Shown: positions 44,401 through 52,943 of the stretch, in pieces
Layout: every line of letters begins with the position of its first letter
How positions within the stretch are numbered: position 1 is the stretch's first letter
Source: Pedobacter boryungensis
GTDB taxonomy: Bacteria > Bacteroidota > Bacteroidia > Sphingobacteriales > Sphingobacteriaceae
Direction: 5' to 3'
DNA length: 64,000 bases
NCBI RefSeq assembly: GCF_013204825.1
Contig: NZ_JABMKV010000001.1
Coordinates: forward strand, 372,001-436,000
Notes under the pieces: model-generated
Told to the model about the DNA's origin: nothing
What the model saw: only the letters and a program-made list of their open reading frames with translations
The model's database searches: none
Position numbers and translations under genes: made by a program

Positions 44401-47390
44401 ATGTTGCCACTTGAAAAACCATTTATCTGTAAGGCATTGCCTATACTCGCTTTACCTGTTGCATCTGTAGCATCATGACCAAATGTAGTGGTACAGCCCC
44501 AAGTTTGTGGGCCTGTTACGCTATATTGATAAAAACCATCAGATAAAGCGGAACTTCCTACAGTGGTACAGTTTTCGAAATTAAACGCTGTTTGATTTGG
44601 ATCTATTCCTGGACCTGTTAATGCAACATTCATTGTCGTAGCACCAGCACTTGCATTTGAAATTGAACCGGTTGCATTACCTGCAACACTTGGGGTAAAT
44701 TTAACATACACTGTTGGACTAGTTGCTATTTCTGCAGGGCTAAATGTTAGTGAGCTAGTGTAAGCAAGGTTATCTTTCGAAATTGTAAATGCACCACTTA
44801 CAGAAACGGTGGTGGTATTAGTTAAGTTGCCGCCACTTAATACAAATGTTTTTGCAGTTGATGTAGTACCTATAGCTTGATTGCTAAATGCTAAACTTGT
44901 CGGTGTTGTTGCTAAGTATGGCCCACTTGTTGAAGCCGGTTCTGTAATTGTTGAGTTTTGAGGATTTGGAGCTGTGGCTACAAAATCTGTAGAGTTTTCA
45001 TCACCATCAAAACCATTCCCTGCAAATTCTTCTGTGCCACCAACGCCTAATGTTAACACTGTTGAAGTAGAACTTGCCTTACGTTCTAAAGAAGTTGAAT
45101 TTGTAATGACCACTGCAGGAGCTGTTCCTTCAAATCCGCTTGCAGTAGGACCGAAACCAACTTTGTCAACAATAGCTAAGCCACTTGGGTTTGCACCTGT
45201 TTGTAAAGTGGATACATTACTTAAAAGAACTTTACCTGTTGTGCCAGATAAATTAAGTGTACCTATTTTATCAGGAGTTGGTAAATTTAATGTTCCATTT
45301 GCACCAGCTGCCTCTTGGATTAAATAGAAACCTTTTGGAGCAATACTGCCAGATAAAACAGTAGCTTGCCATGTTCCAGTTCCAGTAGCGCTTGTATATT
45401 GAACTGACCAATTAGTTAAATCTACTGTTGCATTTGTAGGATTGTATAATTCAATGAAATCGTTTTTATAGGTAGCGCCGGAGTTTCCACCACCACCATA
45501 TACTTCACTAATCACTATGTGATTTGCACCTGTTGGTTCAATGACTAATGAATTTTGGGGGTTTGGTGCTTGTACTACAAAATCAGCATTATTATTATCA
45601 GTGTCTTGTCCGTTACCAGCAAATTCTTCTGCGCCACCAGTTGTTAATGTTGCTGTGGTAGAAGTAGCAGTGGCTTTACGCTCGATAGAGGTAGTGTTTG
45701 ATATTACAGGGGTTGGAGCGCCTTCAAATCCTGTGGCTGTTGGACCAAATCCAACTTTATCAATTACAACTGCGCTGGATGGATTTGCACCAGCTAAAGC
45801 TGAAATTGAATTACTCAGAATAACTTTTCCTGTTGTGCCAGAGAGTGCCAAAGTTCCAATTGCATCAGGTGTTGGCAAATTTACTGTTCCGTTTGCACCA
45901 GCTGCTTCTTGCACCAGATAAAATCCTTTTGCAGGGATGCTTCCTGTTAATGGTGTAACAGCCCAGTTTCCAGTTCCTGTTGCACTTAAATATTGTACCG
46001 ACCAACCTGTTAAATCTACAGCTGTATTGCTCGGGTTATATAGTTCAATAAAATCATTTTTATAAGTAGCGCCAGCGTTACCGCCACCACCATAAACTTC
46101 ACTAATTACTACGTGAATAGGTGCGGCAGGAGGATTAGTTCCTGTTCCAGTTAATGCAACACTTGCTGAAACTGCATTTGTGCTTACATTCAAAACATTA
46201 TCATTTGCAACAGTCGCACTCGTTGGACTAAAACGAACATATACAGTTGGATTAGCACCTACTTCTAGAGTTGTATAGGTTATAGAAGAAGTAAAATTAA
46301 TATTGTCTTTAGATAAGGTAAATGGAGCTGTGGTGCTTACTGTTACATCATTTGTTAACCCTGTTCCGCTTAATATATAATTTTGAGATGCAGAGTTTGT
46401 TCCGACATTTTGAGTGCTAAAATCAAGAGATGTTTTGCTTGCGTTTACCGTTCCAGAAATTCCTGTTCCATCTACTACTACATCAACTTGCGTTGCGCCA
46501 CTACTAGTATTCGTTATATTACCAGTTACACTTCCTCCTACTGTAGGCGTAAAATTAACATATACCGTTGGATTGGCTGCTATTTCTGCTGTGCTAAAGC
46601 TGATTGAATTGGAATAAACTATGTTGTTTTTAGAGACTGTAAATGGTGCTAATGCGGTTACATTTACATTTGAAGTTAAATTTGATCCACTTAAAACATA
46701 ATTCTGAGAAGTTGTACTACCTACGTTTTGACTACCAAAAGCTAAACTGGTTGGAGTAGCATTAAGTGTTGGAGTATTTGTAGCTGCATTGGTAACGGTA
46801 CCACCAATAGCAAAACCGCTAGTCCCAGATGAACTAGAGTTAAAGCCCCAACCTCCAGTGGCCGTTTGTCCACTAGCATAATAGCGCAGTGTTACGGTTG
46901 TACCCTCTGCAACATTTTGTAAATCTGATATAGCTGCTAAATTTACAGTTGTTAATGATGTAGCTGTTGAAGTTACTGGTGAACCAATTAAAGTAAAAGT
47001 TGTTCCATTTAAACTATATGCAAATTGTGATGATACCCCTGGAGTAGCAAAGAAACTTGCTGTGCCTGCAAATTTCGCATCAATACTGGTTAGAGAAAAC
47101 TGCTTTCCAGTTCCTGGAGTTAGCGTTACTTGAAAATAATCGGTGTTTGAGATAGAAATACCATCATTTTTAAATCCTTGTGTACGGAAGGAATTTGCGC
47201 CAGCACTTGCTGTAGCTGTACTTCCTCGAGTTAGGATAGGTGCAGTAGCAAGGCCTGCATGATAACTACTAGCTGTTGAAGTTGCTAATTGATTTTGGCC
47301 AGTAAAGTCCCAGTTTGCAATTTGCGCACAAACTGTATTTGGTAAATAAAGACTAATAGCAAAAAGAAAAAGAAGGAGAAGTTTTCTCAT
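41442..47390 (-). CDS. Giant secreted nuclease-like protein with type B sorting domain
   Basis: This 1982-residue protein starts at the ATG at 47390 (MRKLLLLFLFAISLYLPNTVCAQ signal peptide). The frame extends 13 codons upstream, but that removes the signal from the end. In order: an N-terminal beta domain; Ig-like repeats with the pattern SLAFGSQNVGS near 212, 317, 828 and 1118; two lamin-tail domains near 427-600 and 625-800 (HVVISEVYGGGGN and HIVISEVYGGGGN); a choice-of-anchor J domain near 935-1105; an exonuclease-endonuclease-phosphatase domain near 1230-1518 (VVNWNIEWFG, ILGDFNDV, TDHYPI); and two SprB/PKD-like repeats near 1630-1815. The last ~95 residues are the CHU_C type B sorting domain (LTPNGDGKNDKF ... 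GTFNGVPLASDTYYYTI). It probably degrades extracellular DNA or phosphoesters at the surface. The next gene is its likely PorP/SprF partner. Confidence 0.92.
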   Translation of the reverse strand: MRKLLLLFLFAISLYLPNTVCAQIANWDFTGQNQLATSTASSYHAGLATAPILTRGSTATASAGANSFRTQGFKNDGISISNTDYFQVTLTPGTGKQFSLTSIDAKFAGTASFFATPGVSSQFAYSLNGTTFTLIGSPVTSTATSLTTVNLAAISDLQNVAEGTTVTLRYYASGQTATGGWGFNSSSSGTSGFAIGGTVTNAATNTPTLNATPTSLAFGSQNVGSTTSQNYVLSGSNLTSNVNVTALAPFTVSKNNIVYSNSISFSTAEIAANPTVYVNFTPTVGGSVTGNITNTSSGATQVDVVVDGTGISGTVNASKTSLDFSTQNVGTNSASQNYILSGTGLTNDVTVSTTAPFTLSKDNINFTSSITYTTLEVGANPTVYVRFSPTSATVANDNVLNVSTNAVSASVALTGTGTNPPAAPIHVVISEVYGGGGNAGATYKNDFIELYNPSNTAVDLTGWSVQYLSATGTGNWAVTPLTGSIPAKGFYLVQEAAGANGTVNLPTPDAIGTLALSGTTGKVILSNSISALAGANPSSAVVIDKVGFGPTATGFEGAPTPVISNTTSIERKATATSTTATLTTGGAEEFAGNGQDTDNNNADFVVQAPNPQNSLVIEPTGANHIVISEVYGGGGNSGATYKNDFIELYNPTNATVDLTNWSVQYTSATGTGTWQATVLSGSIAPKGFYLIQEAAGANGTLNLPTPDKIGTLNLSGTTGKVLLSNVSTLQTGANPSGLAIVDKVGFGPTASGFEGTAPAVVITNSTSLERKASSTSTVLTLGVGGTEEFAGNGFDGDENSTDFVATAPNPQNSTITEPASTSGPYLATTPTSLAFSNQAIGTTSTAKTFVLSGGNLTNTTTVSVSGAFTISKDNLAYTSSLTFSPAEIATSPTVYVKFTPSVAGNATGSISNASAGATTMNVALTGPGIDPNQTAFNFENCTTVGSSALSDGFYQYSVTGPQTWGCTTTFGHDATDATGKASIGNALQINGFSSGNILNEDWLISPALNLSAMNYAVLSFWTRSAFAGDKLQLKISTNYTGTGNPNLATWTAIDGKFSETASDTWTKSDFIDLSAYKATPVYVAFVYTSTTSSASRWTIDDFAVTNSPTVPPVDITASPSSLNFGFQSAGTTSTEKTFGFSAGNLTDDVTLTAPANFTISKTSGGTFGSSLTYTKATINNSSQTVYAKFSPTAINSTYAGNVSITTNGSAGKNVALSGNTFDIANTLEVVNWNIEWFGSPAQDPSNDTQQAANVKTVVNNINADIYGFAEVVDTTLFRNTVLPAGYNVIFSEFGSYADNKADVDYPLAQKLAFMYRTDLIKPIRTYGVLQDTYNPAVASTFVDGTPYKNWSSGRFPFAVEAEVTINGKKDIVTFIEIHAKANTGPVADQIDAYNRRKGGNLQFKNWIDANLSGKKVIILGDFNDVLDPDKTIAPMPAGTGTSYSDFINAPTDYFPITLPLSLAGKQSTAGFPTVIDNVIITKALNANYVPGTAEVLDAVKNLVTNYNTTTTDHYPIRSRYLFGNDEPTLAAIANQSICYTGVNQTVALTGISAGAETSQTTTLTVTSDNANLFDILTVAPNGTDKGTLTYHLKNNVSGVANITVTVTDNGNTDFDGINTTSKTFKLTVNSLATATIAGTTAVPANATAPFVTFTGANGTAPYTFTYNINGGTNKTVTTTTGNSVTVTAPTNVVGIFAYNLVSVADANCGQVQTGTATITIRPLPVATIASSGPVCINGTSPVVTFTGAAGTAPYTFTYTVNGSSNRTITSTSTTVSLNAPTNVAGTFIYALVSVADAYGSQAQTNTATVTINALPVINVASNNGITISKGTSVILSASGAVSYTWLPSSDIIAGQGTATLTVRPKQTTTYTVTGTNATGCTTSQSITIQVSDDYQITALNILTPNGDGKNDKFVIQNIDYYPNNTVKIFDRSGRTVYTKKGYDNQWDGTFNGVPLASDTYYYTIDFGTNIAPFKGYITIVRN
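44930..46120 (-). repeat. Tandem duplication of a lamin-tail domain inside the giant nuclease gene
   Basis: Two adjacent segments of about 590 bp encode near-identical lamin-tail domains, with shared stretches such as GATYKNDFIELYNP, GFYLIQEAAGANGT-like and VDKVGFGPTA. The high identity points to recent internal duplication or gene conversion. Confidence 0.8.
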
Positions 47391-47559
47391 ATTATTTGTT
47401 TTAAATAACAAATGTATACGCAAAAACAATATTTCAAAGTTAAGTTGGTGTTAAATATTCGTTTTGTGGAAAACTAAATATAATCTTCTGTTAATTTTAT
47501 CGTTGTCAGAATTTTATGAAACCATTAGTTAATGATTTAACTTTTAAAGAAATATCGAT

Positions 47560-48180
47560 TTAAAAGAAATCTTCAATATTTCCCTTACCTTCACGAATAA
47601 TTTCAAAATCTCCAGATGTACAATCGATAACTGTAGAAGCTTCATTATCACCATATCCGCCATCAATTACTGCATCAACCTGTTCTTGATATTTTTCGTA
47701 AATTAATTCTGGGTCTGTCGAGTATTCGATCAATTCATCATCATCTTTTATAGAAGTAGAGATAATTGGATTACCTAATTCTGCTACAATTGCTCTAGCG
47801 ATATCGTTATCTGGAACCCGAATACCGACTGTTTTTTTATTTGAGCTTAACAGTTTTGGTACATTATTATTTGCATTAAAAATAAAAGTAAAAGGCCCAG
47901 GTAGTGCTTTTTTTAATACTCTAAAAGTTACGGTGTCAATAGGCTTAATGAAATCTGAAATATGTCTTAAATCTGAACAAATAAATGAAAAATTAGCCTT
48001 TTCTGGTTTTATACCTCGAATGCGACAAATCTTTTCAATTGCTTTTTGGTTAGTGATGTCGCAACCTAAACCATAAACAGTATCCGTTGGATATATGATT
48101 AAACCACCCTTTTTTAAAATTTCAACAATCTGCTCAATTGCTTTTGGATTTGGGTTTTCTGGGTAGATCTTAATTAACAT
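47560..48180 (-). CDS. Sua5/YciO/YrdC family protein
   Basis: This 206-residue protein has the YrdC fold: [40 protein letters not shown], then [17 protein letters not shown] [24 protein letters not shown], and [16 protein letters not shown]. The ATP- and tRNA-intermediate-binding KxR and SxN region is only partly kept (IRGIKPE; STS instead of the SAN of Sua5/TsaC), which fits YciO better than the t6A enzyme. An in-frame ATG 15 bp upstream is less likely. It is divergent from the next gene. Confidence 0.87.
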   Translation of the reverse strand: MLIKIYPENPNPKAIEQIVEILKKGGLIIYPTDTVYGLGCDITNQKAIEKICRIRGIKPEKANFSFICSDLRHISDFIKPIDTVTFRVLKKALPGPFTFIFNANNNVPKLLSSNKKTVGIRVPDNDIARAIVAELGNPIISTSIKDDDELIEYSTDPELIYEKYQEQVDAVIDGGYGDNEASTVIDCTSGDFEIIREGKGNIEDFF

Positions 48181-48256
48181 ATGTAAAAATAACAAAATAA
48201 GGAGCTAGTTGTTTATATCATTAGATTAATATTACTTAAACAGATAGGTTTTTGCT

Positions 48257-48264
48257 TATTTTTG
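48257..48264 (+). promoter_or_regulatory. -7 promoter box TATTTTTG
   Basis: TATTTTTG matches TAnnTTTG and ends 25 bp before the start codon of the glutamate-synthase-like gene. The -33 element at the expected distance is poor. Confidence 0.5.
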
Positions 48265-48289
48265 AGGTTATCTGAATTAAAAAATAATT

Positions 48290-49927
48290 ATGAGAAAAGC
48301 ATTTATAGCCATTGCCGCATTTTTAGTAGCCTTAACTATTATGTTAGGATTGTATCATCCATTTTTATGGTGGATTTTTATTTTTACTGGTCCATTTGTT
48401 ATTCTCGGTATTTACGATTTGTACCAACCTAAGCACAGTATTGTACGAAACTATCCTGTTTTTGGTCGGTTGAGATATTTTATGGAGGAATTAAGACCCA
48501 AAATCTATCAATATTTTGTAGAAAGCGATACCAATGGAAAACCATTTAGCCGATTAAATCGATCATTAATATACCAAAGAGCAAAGAAAGAAAACGATAC
48601 CATTCCTTTTGGTACGCAATTAGACGTTTATGAAAATGGTTATGAATGGTTAAGCCATAGTATTGCAGCCATTAGTCATCATGAATTGGATCCAAATCCA
48701 CGCGTAATGATTGGTGGACCAGATTGTAAACAACCTTATTCGGCTAGTATTTATAATATATCTGCAATGAGTTTTGGATCATTAAGTCAGAATGCGATTT
48801 TAGCCTTAAATGGTGGTGCTAAAATGGGAAATTTTGCTCATAATACAGGAGAAGGTGGTATCAGCGATTATCACGCTGGTCCTGGAGGAGATTTAATTTG
48901 GCAAATAGGAACTGGATATTTTGGATGTAGGCATCATGATGGCTCATTTAACTATGAAGCTTTTGCTGAACGTTCCAAAACTGAAAATGTTAAAATGATT
49001 GAAATTAAACTTTCTCAAGGCGCAAAACCTGGCCATGGTGGTATATTACCAGCAACGAAAGTGACCCCAGAAATTGCCCGTATTCGTTTGGTAAAAGAAG
49101 GGTATGACGTAATTTCCCCTCCAGCGCATGCTGCATTTTCTACACCATTAGAAATGATGGATTTTGTAAAGAAACTTAGAGAATTATCTAATGGAAAACC
49201 TATCGGATTTAAGTTGTGCATTGGTAGAAGAAGTGAATTTTTTGCCATTTGCAAAGCAATGATAGAAACAGGAATTTATGTAGATTTTATTACTGTTGAT
49301 GGGGGAGAAGGTGGGACTGGTGCAGCTCCTCAAGAATTTTCTAACGCAGTCGGAATGCCTTTACGTGAAGGTGTTGCTTTTGTATATGATGTATTGAGTG
49401 GGTTTAATCTAAAAAAGCATATTAAAATTATCGCTTCTGGTAAGGTTTCTTCAGGATTTGATTTAGTGAAAAACATCGCCCTTGGTGCAGATTTATGTAA
49501 TTCGGCAAGAGGAATGATGTTCGCTTTAGGCTGTATTCAAGCATTAGAATGTAATAGTAATACTTGTCCAACAGGTGTTGCAACACAAGATGCAAGTTTA
49601 ATGAAAGGTTTGGTAGTTGAAGATAAAACGATAAGAGTGTTTAATTTTCATCGATTAACTGTTCAAAGTGCGGTAGAATTATTAGGTGCCGCTGGATTAA
49701 GACATCCATATCAATTAACTAGAGCTTATATTAACAGAAGAATTGGTCAGAATGTAATGCAATCTTACATGGAAACTTTTCCTTATATTCCAGAAGGAAG
49801 TTTAACTCAAACGCCTTATCCATCGCAACACGAATTAGGAATGGCACTAAGTACATCTGCAAGTTTTGCTCCAACAGATTATAAAGTTTCTGCTGTAGAT
49901 TATCAAAACGCGAGTTCTAATAATTAA
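48290..49927 (+). CDS. FMN-binding glutamate synthase family protein
   Basis: This 545-residue protein has two N-terminal membrane helices (about 4-22 and 26-42) and the FMN/TIM-barrel synthase domain of GltB. Motifs include ISAMSFGSLSQNAILALNGGAKMG, NTGEGGISDYH, KLSQGAKPGHGGILP, TVDGGEGGTGAAP, and the cysteine cluster CNSNTCPTGVA for an iron-sulfur centre. The amidotransferase domain and C-terminal GXGXG domain of true GltB are missing. It is therefore a stand-alone, membrane-anchored relative of unknown reaction, common in many bacteria. It is transcribed alone. Confidence 0.9.
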   Translation: MRKAFIAIAAFLVALTIMLGLYHPFLWWIFIFTGPFVILGIYDLYQPKHSIVRNYPVFGRLRYFMEELRPKIYQYFVESDTNGKPFSRLNRSLIYQRAKKENDTIPFGTQLDVYENGYEWLSHSIAAISHHELDPNPRVMIGGPDCKQPYSASIYNISAMSFGSLSQNAILALNGGAKMGNFAHNTGEGGISDYHAGPGGDLIWQIGTGYFGCRHHDGSFNYEAFAERSKTENVKMIEIKLSQGAKPGHGGILPATKVTPEIARIRLVKEGYDVISPPAHAAFSTPLEMMDFVKKLRELSNGKPIGFKLCIGRRSEFFAICKAMIETGIYVDFITVDGGEGGTGAAPQEFSNAVGMPLREGVAFVYDVLSGFNLKKHIKIIASGKVSSGFDLVKNIALGADLCNSARGMMFALGCIQALECNSNTCPTGVATQDASLMKGLVVEDKTIRVFNFHRLTVQSAVELLGAAGLRHPYQLTRAYINRRIGQNVMQSYMETFPYIPEGSLTQTPYPSQHELGMALSTSASFAPTDYKVSAVDYQNASSNN

Positions 49928-49948
49928 ATATCCGTAATCCGGATAATT

Positions 49949-49980
49949 AAAAGTCGCTTAACATTTACTAAGCGACTTTT
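49949..49980. terminator. Bidirectional terminator between glutamate-synthase-like gene and asnS
   Basis: A 12-bp perfect stem AAAAGTCGCTTA/TAAGCGACTTTT with an 8-nt loop lies between two convergent genes. A smaller hairpin (TATCCG/CGGATA, 49929-49945) precedes it. Confidence 0.9.
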
Positions 49981-50031
49981 AATTAAATTATATCTTTCCG
50001 ACTTTCAGACAATTTACTTCTCTAACTCAGT

Positions 50032-51468
50032 TTAAAACTCTGCGCTTTTTGGAAATCTTGGGAAAGCGATTACGTCTCTAATATTGGTCATTCCAGTTAC
50101 AAATAAAACTAAGCGCTCAAAACCTAAACCAAAACCTGCATGTGGTGCAGAGCCAAAACGACGTGTATCTAAATACCACCACAGTTCTTCTTGAGGAATG
50201 TTCATTTCTTCCATACGTTTAGTTAACATATCCATGCGCTCCTCACGTTGCGATCCTCCAATCATTTCTCCAATTCCTGGAAATAAAATATCCATAGCGG
50301 CAACAGTTTTTCCATCATCATTCATTCGCATGTAAAATGATTTGATGTCCTTCGGGTAATCTGTTAAAATAACCGGTTTTTTAAAGTGTTTTTCAACTAA
50401 ATAACGTTCATGTTCACTTTGCAAATCAGCTCCCCATTCGTCAATTAAATATTTAAACTGCTTTTTTTGATTAGGCTTAGAATGCTTTAATATTTGAATA
50501 GCTTCTGTATATGTTAAACGCTCAAAATCATTTGCTAAGCAAAAATTAAGTTTTTCAATTAATGATAGTTCACTTCTTTCTTGCTGCGGTTTTTGTTTTT
50601 CTTCGTCTAATAAACGATCATTTAGAAAAGCTATTTCATCTTTGCAGTTTTCTAAAGCATAGCTGATGATGTATTTCATCATATCCTCAGCCAATTGCAT
50701 GTTGTTTTCTAAATCTGCAAAAGCAATTTCAGGTTCAATCATCCAGAATTCTGCCAAGTGGCGTGTGGTATTTGAATTTTCGGCTCTAAAAGTTGGTCCA
50801 AACGTATAAATCTGACCAAAAGCCATTGCAGCCAATTCGCCTTCTAACTGACCAGAAACCGTTAAATTTGTTGCACGACCAAAAAAATCTGATGAAAAAT
50901 CTACTTTTCCATCCTCAGTTCTTGGGGTCTTATCGAAATCTAATGTAGTTACTTTAAACATTTCACCAGCCCCTTCTGCATCACTAGCAGTAATTACAGG
51001 AGTATGCATATATACAAATCCTCTTTCGTTATAAAACTGATGAATAGCAAATGCTAAAGCATGACGAATTTTAAATACTGCATTAAATGTATTAGTACGG
51101 AAACGTAAATGTGCTTTTTCTCTTAAAAACTCTAAACTATGTTTTTTAGGTTGTAATGGATATTCTTCAGCATTGCTATCTCCTAAAATTTCAATTGAGC
51201 TTGCTTTGATATCTACCTTTTGTCCTTTACCTAAAGACTCTACTAAAATTCCTTTTACAGCGATTGCTGCTCCAGTTGTAATGCGTTTTAATAAATCTTC
51301 ATTTGTATTAGCAAAATCAACCACAATTTGAATATTTCCCATGCAAGAACCATCGTTCAATGCTATAAACTGATTGTTGCGAAAAGTCCGCACCCAACCC
51401 ATCACAGTAACCTCTGTATCAAATGCTGTAGAATCCAGCAAGTCTATTATTTTTTCTCTCTTGATCAT
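50032..51468 (-). CDS. asnS: Asparaginyl-tRNA synthetase
   Basis: This 478-residue class IIb synthetase has an N-terminal OB-fold anticodon-binding domain ([21 protein letters not shown]). Class II motif 2 follows ([25 protein letters not shown]), and motif 3 is [37 protein letters not shown] with the length and lack of an AspRS GAD insertion indicate AsnRS. A typical acidic insertion at about 280-305 is present. It charges tRNA-Asn directly. Confidence 0.96.
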   Translation of the reverse strand: MIKREKIIDLLDSTAFDTEVTVMGWVRTFRNNQFIALNDGSCMGNIQIVVDFANTNEDLLKRITTGAAIAVKGILVESLGKGQKVDIKASSIEILGDSNAEEYPLQPKKHSLEFLREKAHLRFRTNTFNAVFKIRHALAFAIHQFYNERGFVYMHTPVITASDAEGAGEMFKVTTLDFDKTPRTEDGKVDFSSDFFGRATNLTVSGQLEGELAAMAFGQIYTFGPTFRAENSNTTRHLAEFWMIEPEIAFADLENNMQLAEDMMKYIISYALENCKDEIAFLNDRLLDEEKQKPQQERSELSLIEKLNFCLANDFERLTYTEAIQILKHSKPNQKKQFKYLIDEWGADLQSEHERYLVEKHFKKPVILTDYPKDIKSFYMRMNDDGKTVAAMDILFPGIGEMIGGSQREERMDMLTKRMEEMNIPQEELWWYLDTRRFGSAPHAGFGLGFERLVLFVTGMTNIRDVIAFPRFPKSAEF

Positions 51469-51578
51469 GCTAAGTAGCTTTATAAAGGCGTCAAAAATAA
51501 GGATTTAATCAGTAATTTCCTTATTTGTTTGTGCTTACTTTTATTAAAATCAATTTTTATTTTTCATTTTAATATCGT

Positions 51579-51586
51579 TAAGTTTG
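51579..51586 (+). promoter_or_regulatory. -7 promoter box TAAGTTTG
   Basis: TAAGTTTG matches TAnnTTTG and ends 25 bp before the GTG start at 51612. The expected -33 position reads TTTA. Confidence 0.55.
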
Positions 51587-51611
51587 TTACATAAATTACC
51601 TGTCGTTAATT

Positions 51612-52943
51612 GTGTTATATCTAGGAAAAGAGCTAACTAGTAAAAGATTTATCGGTGATCCTAAATTGTTTTCTTTAGAGGAGAGAATATTTAATACAGT
51701 TTGCCTTTTTGTCTTAATTTCAATGTGTTTTGAAATACCATTTAACCTTTATATGGGGTTAATGGTATCTGCTTTCCTTTCGATATTTGGGTTATTTTTC
51801 TGTACGGTACTTTATTATTTGTCGCGGTTTAAGAGAAAATCCAAATTAGGAATTAATCTTTTTTGTTTGTTGTGTAATGGGGCAATAACAGGGAGTTATT
51901 TTTATAATTCTGGTATAAACGGACCAAACTTATTAATGTTTGTGTTAGTCTTTTTCTTGAGTGTATCCATTATTCCTAAAAAGAATTTTAAAATATGGTT
52001 GCCACTTAATGTTCTTTTAGTTTTATCAATTATTGTAGTTGAATATTTATATCCAGAACTAATTCCAAATATTTATACTGATAAATTGACTAAGACGATT
52101 GATTATAGTTTCACCTATCTTATCGTTGGTTGTTTAATTTACTTAATTGTTAGTTACATAAGGCAAAACTATGATCATGAACGTGTTTCTGCAATGGAGA
52201 AAAACATCGCAATAGAACAGCAACATGCAGAAATTTTATTGCAAAAAAAAGAATTAGAGCGTTTAAACTCTGAGAAGGATAAGTTATTTTCTATTGTTTC
52301 TCATGATATAAGAATGCCATTAAACTCTATACAAGGTTATTTAGAAATGTTATCTGAACATGATCTTGTTGAGGAAGAAAAAGAATATCTAAAACAACAG
52401 TTATTGCAATTAACCCGTGATACTTCTGATATGGTACTGAATATACTGTCGTGGTCAAAAACACAGATGGAAGGTTCGTATGTAGAATTAGCTCAATTAA
52501 ATGTTAGCAAAGCTATCAATGAAGGTCTGAATGTTGAAAGAAATGCGGCTACAATAAAAGGGGTGGAGCTTCAAATAAAAGCTGATGAAAATCTTATTAT
52601 TTTGGCAGATAAAAATATGTTTCAATTGGTGATTCGTAATTTGGTAAATAATGCAATTAAATTTACCCCGGCTGGAGGTACGATTACAATATCTACACAT
52701 AAAAATGAAGATAATTGCTGTATTTCTATTAAAGATAACGGTTTAGGTATAGATCCAAAACAACAAGATACGCTGTTTAAGCTTAAAGCATCATCTACCT
52801 TCGGTACTAATAATGAAAGAGGAATTGGACTAGGTTTGTTGCTATGTAAAGAATTTACTGATTTACAAGGAGGAACTATAGGGTTTGAACGTAATATTGA
52901 CAAAGGTTCTAATTTTTTCCTTTCGTTCAAATTGGCTAATTAA
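51612..52943 (+). CDS. Membrane sensor histidine kinase
   Basis: This 443-residue kinase starts with GTG at 51612; no ATG is near and a promoter box lies 25 bp upstream. It has about six membrane helices in residues 25-190 (five to seven by eye), a short coiled coil (residues about 195-220), a HisKA domain with FSIVSHDIRMPLNSIQGYLEML, and HATPase_c with LVNNAIKFTP, IKDNGLGIDPKQ and GIGLGLLLCKEF. No response regulator is adjacent. Its 3' end overlaps the convergent GAF-kinase gene by 8 bp. The signal is unknown. Confidence 0.92.
   Translation: MLYLGKELTSKRFIGDPKLFSLEERIFNTVCLFVLISMCFEIPFNLYMGLMVSAFLSIFGLFFCTVLYYLSRFKRKSKLGINLFCLLCNGAITGSYFYNSGINGPNLLMFVLVFFLSVSIIPKKNFKIWLPLNVLLVLSIIVVEYLYPELIPNIYTDKLTKTIDYSFTYLIVGCLIYLIVSYIRQNYDHERVSAMEKNIAIEQQHAEILLQKKELERLNSEKDKLFSIVSHDIRMPLNSIQGYLEMLSEHDLVEEEKEYLKQQLLQLTRDTSDMVLNILSWSKTQMEGSYVELAQLNVSKAINEGLNVERNAATIKGVELQIKADENLIILADKNMFQLVIRNLVNNAIKFTPAGGTITISTHKNEDNCCISIKDNGLGIDPKQQDTLFKLKASSTFGTNNERGIGLGLLLCKEFTDLQGGTIGFERNIDKGSNFFLSFKLAN

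Noticed and set aside
44974..46617. Several plus-strand frames of 74-126 codons inside the giant nuclease gene
   Set aside because: They are antisense shadows produced by the Thr/Ser/Ala/Gly-rich repeat composition of the real gene; there are no starts with promoter signals.
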